DNA of 64,000 bases from the NCBI RefSeq assembly GCF_014841115.1, contig NZ_JACYTP010000007.1:62001-126000 (forward strand), given 5' to 3'. Both the position numbers and the translations under genes were made by a program. The DNA comes from Photobacterium arenosum. Lineage in GTDB: Bacteria; Pseudomonadota; Gammaproteobacteria; Enterobacterales; Vibrionaceae. The notes beneath the pieces were generated by a model, which was not told the origin of the DNA, did not search any database, and saw only the letters and a list, made by a program, of their open reading frames with translations. Numbering within the stretch: the first letter of the stretch is position 1; the number at the start of each line of letters is the position of its first letter. This document shows positions 36,927 to 45,469 of the stretch, piece by piece.

Positions 36927-36958
36927 TTCAGCAAGGGAGCAGGTTCTCCCTTGCTGAA
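36927..36958 (+). terminator. 13-bp perfect hairpin after the chemoreceptor gene
   Basis: TTCAGCAAGGGAG pairs perfectly with CTCCCTTGCTGAA around CAGGTT. There is no T tract, so it may terminate weakly or protect the mRNA 3' end. The remaining bases to 37308 hold no supported gene. Confidence 0.5.
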
Positions 36959-37308
36959 CGAGCATTACTTTCCGGGCAGGCGTTCTGCTTCATTGCCCGA
37001 ATAAATGTTCACTTTGCGTAAATTCTTCAAGCTCGTTCAACTGCGTTCATTTCCCTGCCTAACAATGGATTCTGTCGTGTTTTCGTCACCATCCTGCTTC
37101 TGGTTGTTATGGTCTGATTCCGAAATCTTGGCCTGAAAGTATTGTGATATTAGATGCTTATCTTTCCGTCTTGGTCTAAAGTTACAAACGGTCTGCTTTG
37201 AAGCAGTAGCAATAACGTCTTCGCAGGCTGGCTCGCGTGTTTTTGCATTGTGGTACACGAAGTCCGAACAGTTATCTTTTCTAAAAATGAACAACAGGAA
37301 TTGATCGC

Positions 37309-38748
37309 ATGAAACGTCTACTTGCCGTGACATTGTCGACGACTTTGCTTGTCGCGTGTAACGATCCGAATCAAGCTGCTTCCAATACCTCCGCGGATAC
37401 AGCTTCTGCTACAACGACAACCTCATCTTCATCGAATTCTTTAACTGCTGAGCAGGCGCGCGAATATGCCCGTGATGCGTACATTTTTGTTTACCCCTTA
37501 GTGCTGAATTATCGCACTATGTATTCTCAGGCAATTAAAGGGGATGCGGCATTTGGCAAGTGGCTGCATTTAGGCACGTCTACCCCCGCAGACACTGATA
37601 TTGTCACACCCAATATTGATACCCCTTATTCTTACGCCTGGGTGGATTTGCGGTCTGAGCCTTGGGTAGTCACTTTGCCTGAGATAGAAGCTCAGCGTTA
37701 CTACACCAGCCAGTGGGATGATTTGTGGGCATATGTTATTGATAATCCCGGCTCATTGAATGATGGCAACGGTGGCGGAAGCTTCATGCTCGTTGCACCG
37801 GACTGGCAAGGTGAAACGCCAGAAGGTATTAAACGAGTCATCCGCGGGGAGAGTCAGTTCCTGGGGACGCTGACACGTACACAGCTCATCGGAGGGCAGG
37901 ATGATATGCCTAATGTTGAGAAGATACAGCAAGCGTACAAGCTGCAACCGCTCAGCGAATTCCTGGGTCAGCCCGCCCCAGCGCCAGCACCGGCCATTGA
38001 CTGGCCGGCATGGACAGAAGGCGATGAAAAAACAGATCAATTCTGGCGCTACGCTGACTTTCTTCTCCCGTTTACGTCACCCAATGCGAATGATGCCGCG
38101 GAGTACAATAAACTCAAAGCCTTAGGCATTGGCACGGGCGAACCTTTTGACTTTTCAGCCTTAGACCCCTCGATTCAGGATGCGATGCGGGCGGGGGTAC
38201 AGGATGCGCTGGCCGAATTCCAGAAAGCCGGAAACGATCCTACTTTGGATTCAGGCACACTGTTTGGCAGTCGCGAGCGGATTGGCACGGATTATCTGAA
38301 GCGGACATTGGGGGTTGTGCTGGGTATTTTTGGTAATGCTAATGAGCAGGCGGTATATTTTTCTATTCCGCTTGATTCGAATGATCAGCCTCTTGATGCC
38401 AGTAAAAATAATTATTCAGTGACTTTTCCTGCGGGGCAGATACCACCAGTGAAATATTTCTGGTCATTCACTATGTATAAACTGCCACAGCGATGGCTGG
38501 TGGAAAACCCGATCAACCGATATTCGCTGTCAAGTACGACTCCGGGAGTAAAAAGCAACGATGACGGTTCATTAACGATTTATTTCCAGCATGAGTCACC
38601 TGGGCCGGATAAGGAAAGTAACTGGTTGCCATCACCCGATGGACCATTCTGGATTGTGTTGCGAAACTACGGACCGGATAAAGCCATCATTAGCGGTGAC
38701 TATCCGAAGCCAAAACCGGTTCCGGTTCCGATTCCGGCTGCAAAATGA
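37309..38748 (+). CDS. DUF1254/DUF1214 lipoprotein
   Basis: The 479-residue protein has a lipoprotein signal (lipobox L-V-A-C, Cys near residue 17) and a Ser/Thr-rich linker. A DUF1254 domain follows (Y-A-R-D-A-Y-I-F-V-Y-P-L-V-L-N-Y, then T-P-N-I-D-T-P-Y-S-Y-A-W-V-D-L). The C-terminal DUF1214 domain has Y-F-W-S-F-T-M-Y and E-S-N-W-L-P-S-P-D-G-P-F. These proteins are widespread in marine bacteria and their reaction is not established. It stands alone, with AT-rich DNA upstream and no clear terminator downstream. Confidence 0.85.
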   Translation: MKRLLAVTLSTTLLVACNDPNQAASNTSADTASATTTTSSSSNSLTAEQAREYARDAYIFVYPLVLNYRTMYSQAIKGDAAFGKWLHLGTSTPADTDIVTPNIDTPYSYAWVDLRSEPWVVTLPEIEAQRYYTSQWDDLWAYVIDNPGSLNDGNGGGSFMLVAPDWQGETPEGIKRVIRGESQFLGTLTRTQLIGGQDDMPNVEKIQQAYKLQPLSEFLGQPAPAPAPAIDWPAWTEGDEKTDQFWRYADFLLPFTSPNANDAAEYNKLKALGIGTGEPFDFSALDPSIQDAMRAGVQDALAEFQKAGNDPTLDSGTLFGSRERIGTDYLKRTLGVVLGIFGNANEQAVYFSIPLDSNDQPLDASKNNYSVTFPAGQIPPVKYFWSFTMYKLPQRWLVENPINRYSLSSTTPGVKSNDDGSLTIYFQHESPGPDKESNWLPSPDGPFWIVLRNYGPDKAIISGDYPKPKPVPVPIPAAK

Positions 38749-39171
38749 TGTAACCCTGCAGTGCTTTGAATCATTTTACAAAGGCCACCTCATTCTGCTT
38801 GTGATAATGCGCCGCAGCATGGGGTGGTCTCTTCGTTATGTTCAGATGCTGCCGGTGCTTATTTCATCCCCCCTCTTTGCTGTTAGCGGTTTTGCTTCTG
38901 GTACCCGAGGTGATTGCACTGGCGTTCGCTCCTGTCTTGCCCCGGCATCAGCGGTCACACATAAGCGAACACATAAACCTGCTATTTTCTTCTTAAAATT
39001 CATCACATAGCGGCTCGCCGTCACGGAAATGCCGCTTACTATTAATAAAACTTATACCTTAGTTTTAGCCTAACTGATTCTTGTTGCCGGGCAGTAGATG
39101 TCGCCATTAAGTTAACAAAAGCTTAACAAGATGTGCGATTTAACTTCATTCACTGTAGAAAAGGAAAAGTT
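38749..39171. other. Leader region of the ethanolamine operon
   Basis: The 423-base gap holds no supported gene. Its last 120 bases are AT-rich and should contain the operon promoter. GTTAACAAAAGCTTAAC at 39111-39127 is a dyad (GTTAA / TTAAC with a 7-base spacer) 45 bases before the permease start and could be an operator. Confidence 0.35.
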
Positions 39172-40605
39172 ATGTCTGGCAGCAACGAGCAAGCCGTCGA
39201 AACCCATACCGTTTCTGACGAATACTTAAGTAAACGACAACTCAAAAAAGGCGTGGCAGGCTGGGTACTGCTGGCAAGCCTGGGTGTGTCTTATGTGATC
39301 TCCGGGGATTTCGCTGGCTGGAATTTTGGCTTAGAGCGGGCAGGGTTTGGCGGCATGCTATTGGCCACGATAGTCATGGGGCTGATGTATATGTGCCTGG
39401 TACTGAGTCTGGCCGAGATGTCGTCATCGATTCCCACTGCTGGTGGTGGTTACAGCTTTGCCCGTCGCGCCATGGGGCCGTGGGGAGGCTTTCTGACCGG
39501 TACCGCTATCTTGCTGGAGTATGCCATTGCCCCTGCCGCGATTGCGATTTTCATCGGCGGCTACGTGAATGAGTTAATCGGTATTGACGGGCCCATAGTA
39601 TACGCGGCTTTTTATTGTGTGTTCGTCGGTATCCATTTGTGGGGTGCCGGAGAAGCACTGCGTATCATGATGGGGATCACCTTGCTGGCGGTGATTGCGA
39701 TTATAGTTTTTGCGCTGGGTATGCTGCCGCATTTTGACATCAACAACCTTTTTGATATTGCCGTTAATTCAGATGTCGCTGGCGCCAGTGCCTTTTTGCC
39801 GGAAGGCTACATGGGAATTTGGGCGGCACTGCCATTTGCCATGTGGTTATTCCTGGCGGTCGAAGGTGTGCCACTGGCGGCTGAAGAAGCGACTAATCCG
39901 GCCAAAGATATGCCGCGTGGCATTATCGCTTCCATGCTGGTACTGATAGTGTTTGCCGCTGTGGTGCTGATTCTGGTGCCGGGCGGTGCCGGAGCCGAAG
40001 CCATGAAATCGCACAGTGCGCCGCTGGTTGGTGCTTTGCAGTCGGTGTACGGCACGGAATCGCTGGCGGCGAAATTCGTTAACCTTGTTGGCCTGTTCGG
40101 CTTAATTGCCAGCTTCTTTTCTATTATTTATGCCTACTCACGCCAGGTGTTTGCACTGTCGCGTGCCGGCTACCTGCCGCGTTTTCTGTCGCTGTCCGGC
40201 GAGCGTAAAGTGCCTGTCTGGGCGCTCATCGTGCCCGGCATCATCGGCTTTCTGTTGTCGCTGTCCGGCGAAGGGGATCTGATGATCACCATGGCGGTGT
40301 TTGGCGCGACCGTATCTTACGCTCTGATGAGTCTGTCCCATATTATTCTGCGCCGCAAAGAGCCAGCGCTGGAACGCCCTTATAAAACGCCGGGTGGCAC
40401 GCTGACATCGGGCATTGCGCTGGCACTGTCGCTGGTAGCGCTGGCATCCACTTTTGTGGTGAGCCTGCAGGCGGCGCTGTGGTCCGCCCTTTTTTACGCT
40501 GTCATGCTGACTTACTTCACGCTGTACAGCCGTCACCGTATTGTCGCCAATGCGCCGGAAGAAGAGTTTGACCTGATTGCTGATGCAGAATCTGAACTCA
40601 GTTAA
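39172..40605 (+). CDS. Ethanolamine-type APC permease
   Basis: The ATG at 39172 follows AAAGGAAAAG; the upstream GTG at 39133 is less likely. The 477-residue protein has about twelve TM helices and the APC-family start G-V-S-Y-V-I-S-G-D-F-A-G-W-N-F-G-L. E-M-S-S-S-I-P-T-A-G-G-G-Y-S-F-A-R-R-A-M-G-P follows, which is characteristic of bacterial ethanolamine permeases (Eat family). It imports a small primary amine, most likely ethanolamine. It is the first gene of a five-gene operon; the next gene encodes a gamma-glutamyl ligase. Specificity for ethanolamine rather than another alkanolamine is by similarity only. Confidence 0.85.
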   Translation: MSGSNEQAVETHTVSDEYLSKRQLKKGVAGWVLLASLGVSYVISGDFAGWNFGLERAGFGGMLLATIVMGLMYMCLVLSLAEMSSSIPTAGGGYSFARRAMGPWGGFLTGTAILLEYAIAPAAIAIFIGGYVNELIGIDGPIVYAAFYCVFVGIHLWGAGEALRIMMGITLLAVIAIIVFALGMLPHFDINNLFDIAVNSDVAGASAFLPEGYMGIWAALPFAMWLFLAVEGVPLAAEEATNPAKDMPRGIIASMLVLIVFAAVVLILVPGGAGAEAMKSHSAPLVGALQSVYGTESLAAKFVNLVGLFGLIASFFSIIYAYSRQVFALSRAGYLPRFLSLSGERKVPVWALIVPGIIGFLLSLSGEGDLMITMAVFGATVSYALMSLSHIILRRKEPALERPYKTPGGTLTSGIALALSLVALASTFVVSLQAALWSALFYAVMLTYFTLYSRHRIVANAPEEEFDLIADAESELS

Positions 40606-40706
40606 TGTCATTTGAGGACGCGGCTGCCGCTGTTGGTCAGTGCGTCCGGATTGAACTTATCTCCAAACAGGCTCAGGAACGAGTCATCTTGATGAAAGAG
40701 GTACAC

Positions 40707-42074
40707 ATGGAAGCCAGAGAAGTGAAGACGATTGCCGATGCAATGGCCATTGTAGAAGAACGCGCACTGACCCACGTGAAAGTCGGCTTGTTTGATAACG
40801 ACGGCATCATGCGCGGTAAATATATGTCGAAATCCAAGTTCTTTTCATCGCTTGAAAAGGGGTTCGCGTTTTGTGACGTCGTGCTGGGCTGGGACTCCAA
40901 AGATCAGCTCTACGACAATACTCAATATACCGGCTGGCATACCGGCTACCCGGACGCCCCGGTACGCATTTTGCCGCACACCTGCCGGGAGGTCTACGGT
41001 GAAGAAGGTATGCTGCTGTTTATTGCCGAGTTTACCGATGAAGCTGAGAAAGTCTGCCCGCGTGGCACCTTGCGCAAGGTGCTGAAAAAAGCCAATGACA
41101 TGGGCTTTGATGTGTTTGCTGCCCTTGAATATGAGTTCTTTGTTTTCAATGAAACACCGCATTCAGCCAGAGAAAAAGGCTTTCGCAACCTGGAAACCAT
41201 CACGCCGGACTGGTTTGGTTATTCGATGATTCGAAACTCGGTGCATTCCGGCTTGTATGAAGCCATTCTGGGCATGAGTGAGCAGATGGATTTTCCGATT
41301 GAAGGCATTCACTCAGAGACCGGTCCCGGTGTTTTAGAAGCCGCCATCGCGGTTGATGGCGCCGAAGCGGCGGCCGACAAAGCGGCACTGTTCAAAACCT
41401 TCATGAAAGTGCTGGCTCAGAAAAGGGATCTGCTGGCGACCTTCATGGCGAAATGGTCGGGAGACTATCCGGGCCAGAGTGGCCATATTCATGTGTCGCT
41501 CAAAAACAAAGACGGCTCGTCGGCGTTCTACGACCCGACACAGACTCACAATATGAGTAAACTGCAGCGGCATTTTCTGGCCGGCCAGCAGCGCCTAATG
41601 CCTGAGTTTTTGTGTCTGATTGCACCGACCATCAACAGCTATACCCGTATGATCCCCGGCTTCTGGGCACCGACAGATGCCACCTGGGGCGTGGAAAACC
41701 GTACCACGGCCCTGCGGGTGATCCCCGGCAGTGAACAATCCCAGCGCATCGAACACCGCTTAGGCGCAGCAGATGCTAACCCGTATCTCGCGCTGGCAGC
41801 CGCCGTGGCTTCCGGTCTGTACGGCATTATGCAGGAATGGGAACCGTTCGAGCAGGTGAAGGGCAATGCCTACGAACAGCAACATGCACCAGAGCTACAA
41901 TTACCACGTACCCTGTGGGATGCCGCGCAGCGGTTTAAGCAGTCTGACGCTGCCCGAACCATGTTCGGTGATGAGTTCGTTGAGCACTTTGCTGCCAGCC
42001 GTGAGTGGGAGGAGCGTGAATTCAGAAAACACGTGACTGACTGGGAAATGGATCGTTATTTCGAAATTATTTAA
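40707..42074 (+). CDS. Glutamine-synthetase-like gamma-glutamyl-amine ligase
   Basis: AAAGAGG at five bases from the ATG at 40707 decides the start; earlier in-frame ATGs at 40605 and 40692 lack a ribosome site. The 455-residue protein has the GS beta-grasp and catalytic domains, with V-K-V-G-L-F-D-N-D-G-I-M-R-G-K, G-Q-S-G-H-I-H-V-S-L and E-H-R-L-G-A-A-D-A-N-P-Y. PuuA and Streptomyces GlnA4 are relatives that join glutamate to putrescine or ethanolamine using ATP. Its place after an ethanolamine permease and before dehydrogenases suggests that it makes gamma-glutamylethanolamide. It is unlikely to be the housekeeping GlnA. Confidence 0.85.
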   Translation: MEAREVKTIADAMAIVEERALTHVKVGLFDNDGIMRGKYMSKSKFFSSLEKGFAFCDVVLGWDSKDQLYDNTQYTGWHTGYPDAPVRILPHTCREVYGEEGMLLFIAEFTDEAEKVCPRGTLRKVLKKANDMGFDVFAALEYEFFVFNETPHSAREKGFRNLETITPDWFGYSMIRNSVHSGLYEAILGMSEQMDFPIEGIHSETGPGVLEAAIAVDGAEAAADKAALFKTFMKVLAQKRDLLATFMAKWSGDYPGQSGHIHVSLKNKDGSSAFYDPTQTHNMSKLQRHFLAGQQRLMPEFLCLIAPTINSYTRMIPGFWAPTDATWGVENRTTALRVIPGSEQSQRIEHRLGAADANPYLALAAAVASGLYGIMQEWEPFEQVKGNAYEQQHAPELQLPRTLWDAAQRFKQSDAARTMFGDEFVEHFAASREWEEREFRKHVTDWEMDRYFEII

Positions 42075-42086
42075 GGAAGATGCGTC

Positions 42087-43478
42087 ATGACTCGAATGCA
42101 ACAAACGATATCGCCGGTAGACGGCAGTGTGTATGTCACGCGTCCGCTTGCCTCTGGCGATGAGATTCAGCAAGCGCTGACGCTGGCGAAAAGTGCCCAG
42201 AAAAGCTGGGCCAGCGTTGCACTGAGCGAGCGTCAGGCAATGTGCAGCAAAGCGGTTGACTGGTTTGAAGCCAATAAAGCTGAGATCGGCCAGGAAATCT
42301 GCTGGCAGATGGGAAGACCGATCCGCTATGCGCAGGGCGAAATCGCCGGTCTGGCGGAACGGGCACGCCATATGATTGCCGAAAGCGATGCGGCGCTGGC
42401 CGCGATCACTTTACCCGACAAGCCCGGCTTCAGCCGTTACATTACCCGTGAGCCCGTTGGTGTGGTGGCGGTGATCGCCCCCTGGAATTATCCGTACCTG
42501 ACGGCCATCAACAGTATTGTGCCTGCCTTGCTGGCCGGTAACAGTGTCATCCTCAAGCATTCTGCACAAACGCCCCTGTGTGCTGAGCGGCTGAAATCGG
42601 CTTTTGATGCCGCAGGTCTGCCGGAAGGGGTGTTTCAGTTTTTGCATCTGACGCACGAAGACACCACCAAACTGATCCAGTCTGACGCGGTGAATCATGT
42701 CGCCTTTACCGGCTCAGTACCGGCCGGCGCGCATGTCGAGCAAGCCGCCGCAGGCCGTTTTATCGGCGTTGGACTGGAGCTGGGCGGTAAAGATCCGGCT
42801 TACGTGCGCGAAGATGCCGATCTGGATGATGCGGCTGACACCGTGATTGACGGGGCATTTTTCAACAGCGGCCAGTCGTGCTGTGGTATTGAACGTATTT
42901 ATGTTCACGCTTCTGTGTATGACGCCTTTGTCGAAAAAGCGGTAGCGATCGTCAGACAATATAAGCTGGGCCGACCGGATGAGCCGGGCACGACGCTGGG
43001 GCCGCTGGTCCGTACCAGTGCCGCTGATTTTGTCCGTGGCCAGATTCAGGAGGCGATAGCGCAGGGTGCAGTTGCCCATATTGATGAGCAGGCTTTTCCG
43101 CTCAGTCAGGCCGGATCGCCCTATCTGGCGCCGCAAATTCTGACCCAGGTTGATCATTCGATGCGCGTGATGCACGAAGAATCGTTCGGGCCTGTTGTCG
43201 GTATTATGAAAGTGAATAGCGATGAAGAAGCTATCACGCTGATGAACGACAGCGATTTTGGCCTGACCGCCAGCATTTTTACCCGTGATATTGAGCGGGG
43301 TATTGCCTTAGGCCAGCAGGTGGAAACCGGTACTTTCTTTATTAACCGTTGTGATTATCTCGATCCGGCGCTGGCCTGGACCGGGGTCAAACAGTCTGGC
43401 CGCGGCTGCACTTTGTCGGCTCTGGGCTTTGCGGCGCTGACACGTCCGAAGTCATTTCATATTAAATCACTGGCCTGA
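42087..43478 (+). CDS. NAD(P)-dependent aldehyde dehydrogenase
   Basis: The 463-residue protein has the ALDH core. W-N-Y-P-Y-L lies in the cofactor fold, F-T-G-S-V-P-A-G at the Rossmann turn, the general base Glu in G-L-E-L-G-G-K-D-P, and the nucleophile Cys in F-F-N-S-G-Q-S-C-C. All are intact. In this operon it would oxidise the aldehyde made by the iron alcohol dehydrogenase, giving gamma-glutamylglycine if the route starts from ethanolamine. It starts 12 bases after the ligase gene, behind AAGGAAG. Confidence 0.88.
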   Translation: MTRMQQTISPVDGSVYVTRPLASGDEIQQALTLAKSAQKSWASVALSERQAMCSKAVDWFEANKAEIGQEICWQMGRPIRYAQGEIAGLAERARHMIAESDAALAAITLPDKPGFSRYITREPVGVVAVIAPWNYPYLTAINSIVPALLAGNSVILKHSAQTPLCAERLKSAFDAAGLPEGVFQFLHLTHEDTTKLIQSDAVNHVAFTGSVPAGAHVEQAAAGRFIGVGLELGGKDPAYVREDADLDDAADTVIDGAFFNSGQSCCGIERIYVHASVYDAFVEKAVAIVRQYKLGRPDEPGTTLGPLVRTSAADFVRGQIQEAIAQGAVAHIDEQAFPLSQAGSPYLAPQILTQVDHSMRVMHEESFGPVVGIMKVNSDEEAITLMNDSDFGLTASIFTRDIERGIALGQQVETGTFFINRCDYLDPALAWTGVKQSGRGCTLSALGFAALTRPKSFHIKSLA

Positions 43479-43500
43479 ACCGGCGTGTAAGGAGAGCAAG

Positions 43501-44670
43501 ATGTCGCTGAAAGGAAACTGGAATTATCCAACGCCGATCACAGTAGGTGAAGGTTGTTTACAGCAAATCGCACAGGCATGCCGCGGCGCTGGGATCAGCA
43601 ACGCATTATTGGTCACCGATCCCGGGCTGGCAGCCCTGCCCATGGTGACGGAAACTGTGGCGTTATGCCGCGAAGCTGGCATTGGCTGTGAGGTGTTCAG
43701 CCGGATTCAGGGCAATCCGACCGGCGAGAATGTCGAAGACGGCCTGGCTGTGTATCGTCAGGGCGGTTTTGATGGTGTGATTGCCTTTGGTGGCGGTTCC
43801 AGCCTGGATGCCGCCAAAGCCATTGCCCTGATGGCGGGACAGTCACTGCCGCTGTGGGCATTCGAAGATGTGGGCGACAACTGGTTGCAGGCCATTGCGG
43901 ATGCTATTGCCCCTGTTATCGCGATCCCGACCACAGCCGGGACCGGCTCTGAAGTCGGGCGTGCATCTGTGATCACTGATACGGCCAACCACGTCAAAAA
44001 GATCATTTTTCATCCTAAGATGCTGCCGGTACGTGTGTTGCTCGACCCGGCGGTGACGACCGGGCTGCCGCCGCATATCACAGCGGCGACCGGTATGGAT
44101 GCACTGTCGCATAATCTTGAAGCCTATTGTGCCAACGGCTATCACCCGATGGCCGAAGGTATTGCACTTGAAGGCATCCGGCTGATTAAAGCCTATCTGC
44201 CACAGGCGGTTGCCGATGGCAGTAACCTTGAGGCCCGCACCCAGATGCTGGTGGCCTCCAGTATGGGCGCGACCGCCTTTCAGCGTGGTCTGGGCGGGAT
44301 GCATGCCATCGCCCACACACTGGGGGCGTTATACGACAAGCATCACGGCTTATTGAATGCCATCCTGATGCCTTATGTGCTGGTGGCAAACCGCAGTGCG
44401 ATTGAAGATAAGCTGACCCATCTCGCCCGCTATCTGGATTTACCCGAGCCCGGTTTCGATGCCTTTCTGACCTGGATTCTGGATTTCCGTGCCGCCCTGC
44501 AGATCCCCCATACGCTGGCGGATATTGATATTACGGTTGAAGAAGCACAGCGTGTAGGCCGCATGGCGGTACAGGACCCGTCGGCAGGCGGAAATCCTGT
44601 TGCACTGAGCGCCGAGCAATACAGCCGGATTTTTGTGGACGCTGTGACGGGCCGCTTGCCACAGCACTGA
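43501..44670 (+). CDS. Iron-containing (group III) alcohol dehydrogenase
   Basis: The 389-residue protein has the NAD-binding F-G-G-G-S-S-L-D-A-A-K and the P-T-T-A-G-T-G-S-E-V segment of iron ADHs. The metal-binding Asp and His residues lie in L-D-P-A-V-T, D-A-L-S-H-N-L-E and G-G-M-H-A-I-A-H-T-L-G. It would oxidise the hydroxyl of a gamma-glutamylated alkanolamine. In the Puu putrescine pathway this step is done by the FAD oxidase PuuB on an amine, so replacement by an ADH fits a substrate carrying an alcohol. GGAGAGC precedes the ATG. Confidence 0.88.
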   Translation: MSLKGNWNYPTPITVGEGCLQQIAQACRGAGISNALLVTDPGLAALPMVTETVALCREAGIGCEVFSRIQGNPTGENVEDGLAVYRQGGFDGVIAFGGGSSLDAAKAIALMAGQSLPLWAFEDVGDNWLQAIADAIAPVIAIPTTAGTGSEVGRASVITDTANHVKKIIFHPKMLPVRVLLDPAVTTGLPPHITAATGMDALSHNLEAYCANGYHPMAEGIALEGIRLIKAYLPQAVADGSNLEARTQMLVASSMGATAFQRGLGGMHAIAHTLGALYDKHHGLLNAILMPYVLVANRSAIEDKLTHLARYLDLPEPGFDAFLTWILDFRAALQIPHTLADIDITVEEAQRVGRMAVQDPSAGGNPVALSAEQYSRIFVDAVTGRLPQH

Positions 44671-44684
44671 CACCAGGAGGCTCC

Positions 44685-45404
44685 ATGACGGTAAGAATGG
44701 GTATTCTGCAGTGCGATGATGTCAGGCAGGATTTGCAGGCCGACCACGGTAATTATCCGGCGATGTTCACTCAGCTGCTGCGCGATGCCGGTGACGCGCC
44801 GGAACTGGTTTTTTACCGGGCGCTGGACGGCGAGTTGCCGCAGGATGTTGATGAATGCGATGTGTATATGACCACGGGCAGTCGTCACAGTGTCAACGAT
44901 GACCTGCCCTGGATCCCCCCGTTGCTGGCTTTTGTGCGGGCGTTGCATGCCCGTAAAAAGAAGCTGGTGGGGATCTGCTTTGGTCATCAGTTGATCGCAA
45001 AAGCACTGGGGGGCGAAGTGATTCAGGCGCCGCAGGGCTGGGGGATTGGTGTGGCGACACATGCGCTGCATGCGTTGCCGGCGGGAGTAACGGAAAATGC
45101 CGCGTTCCCGTCCGATCTGTCTTTGCTGGTCAGCCATCAGGATCAGGTGGTCAGGTTACCGGATGATACGGCTGTGCTGGCCGGGAGTGATTTTTGCCCG
45201 TATTACATGCTGCAAGTGGGCGAGCATTTTCTCGGCATTCAGGGCCACCCTGAATTCAGCAAGGCCTATTCGCGGGACCTGATGCTGGCAAGAAAGGCGC
45301 TGTTACCAGCCAATGTACTGGATACCGGACTGACATCGCTGCACATGCCGGTAGACAGTGAAAGAGTCACCCGCTGGATGCTCGATTTCCTGCGCTCCTC
45401 ATAA
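44685..45404 (+). CDS. Class I glutamine-amidotransferase-like hydrolase
   Basis: The 239-residue protein is a stand-alone class I GATase domain. The nucleophile Cys is in G-I-C-F-G-H-Q (near residue 98), and the His-Glu pair is in G-I-Q-G-H-P-E-F (near 187). It resembles GMP-synthase-like proteins of the YfeJ type. In this operon it would hydrolyse the gamma-glutamyl amide bond of the oxidised product, releasing glutamate and, if the substrate was ethanolamine, glycine. PuuD performs the equivalent step in the putrescine pathway. It is the last gene and is followed by a terminator. Confidence 0.83.
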   Translation: MTVRMGILQCDDVRQDLQADHGNYPAMFTQLLRDAGDAPELVFYRALDGELPQDVDECDVYMTTGSRHSVNDDLPWIPPLLAFVRALHARKKKLVGICFGHQLIAKALGGEVIQAPQGWGIGVATHALHALPAGVTENAAFPSDLSLLVSHQDQVVRLPDDTAVLAGSDFCPYYMLQVGEHFLGIQGHPEFSKAYSRDLMLARKALLPANVLDTGLTSLHMPVDSERVTRWMLDFLRSS

Positions 45405-45426
45405 CCCTGTCGCTTTACTGTGGCTG

Positions 45427-45466
45427 AACACCTGCCCCTGTTAACACAAACAAGGGCAGGTGTTTT
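45427..45466. terminator. Bidirectional-position terminator between the ethanolamine operon and the MFS gene
   Basis: AACACCTGCCC pairs with GGGCAGGTGTT (11 bp) around a 16-base loop. The plus strand then has five T residues. The minus-strand MFS gene ends four bases further on, so the hairpin may serve both. Confidence 0.8.
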
Positions 45467-45469
45467 TCT

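Noticed and set aside
37037..37333. Minus-strand 98-codon frame upstream of the DUF1254 gene
   Set aside because: It overlaps the DUF1254 start, has no ribosome site, and its translation is rich in unusual charged runs with no recognisable family.
39172..45404. Reading the operon as a putrescine (Puu) pathway
   Set aside because: There is no PuuB-type FAD oxidase and no PuuE aminotransferase; the permease resembles the ethanolamine type and an alcohol dehydrogenase is present instead.
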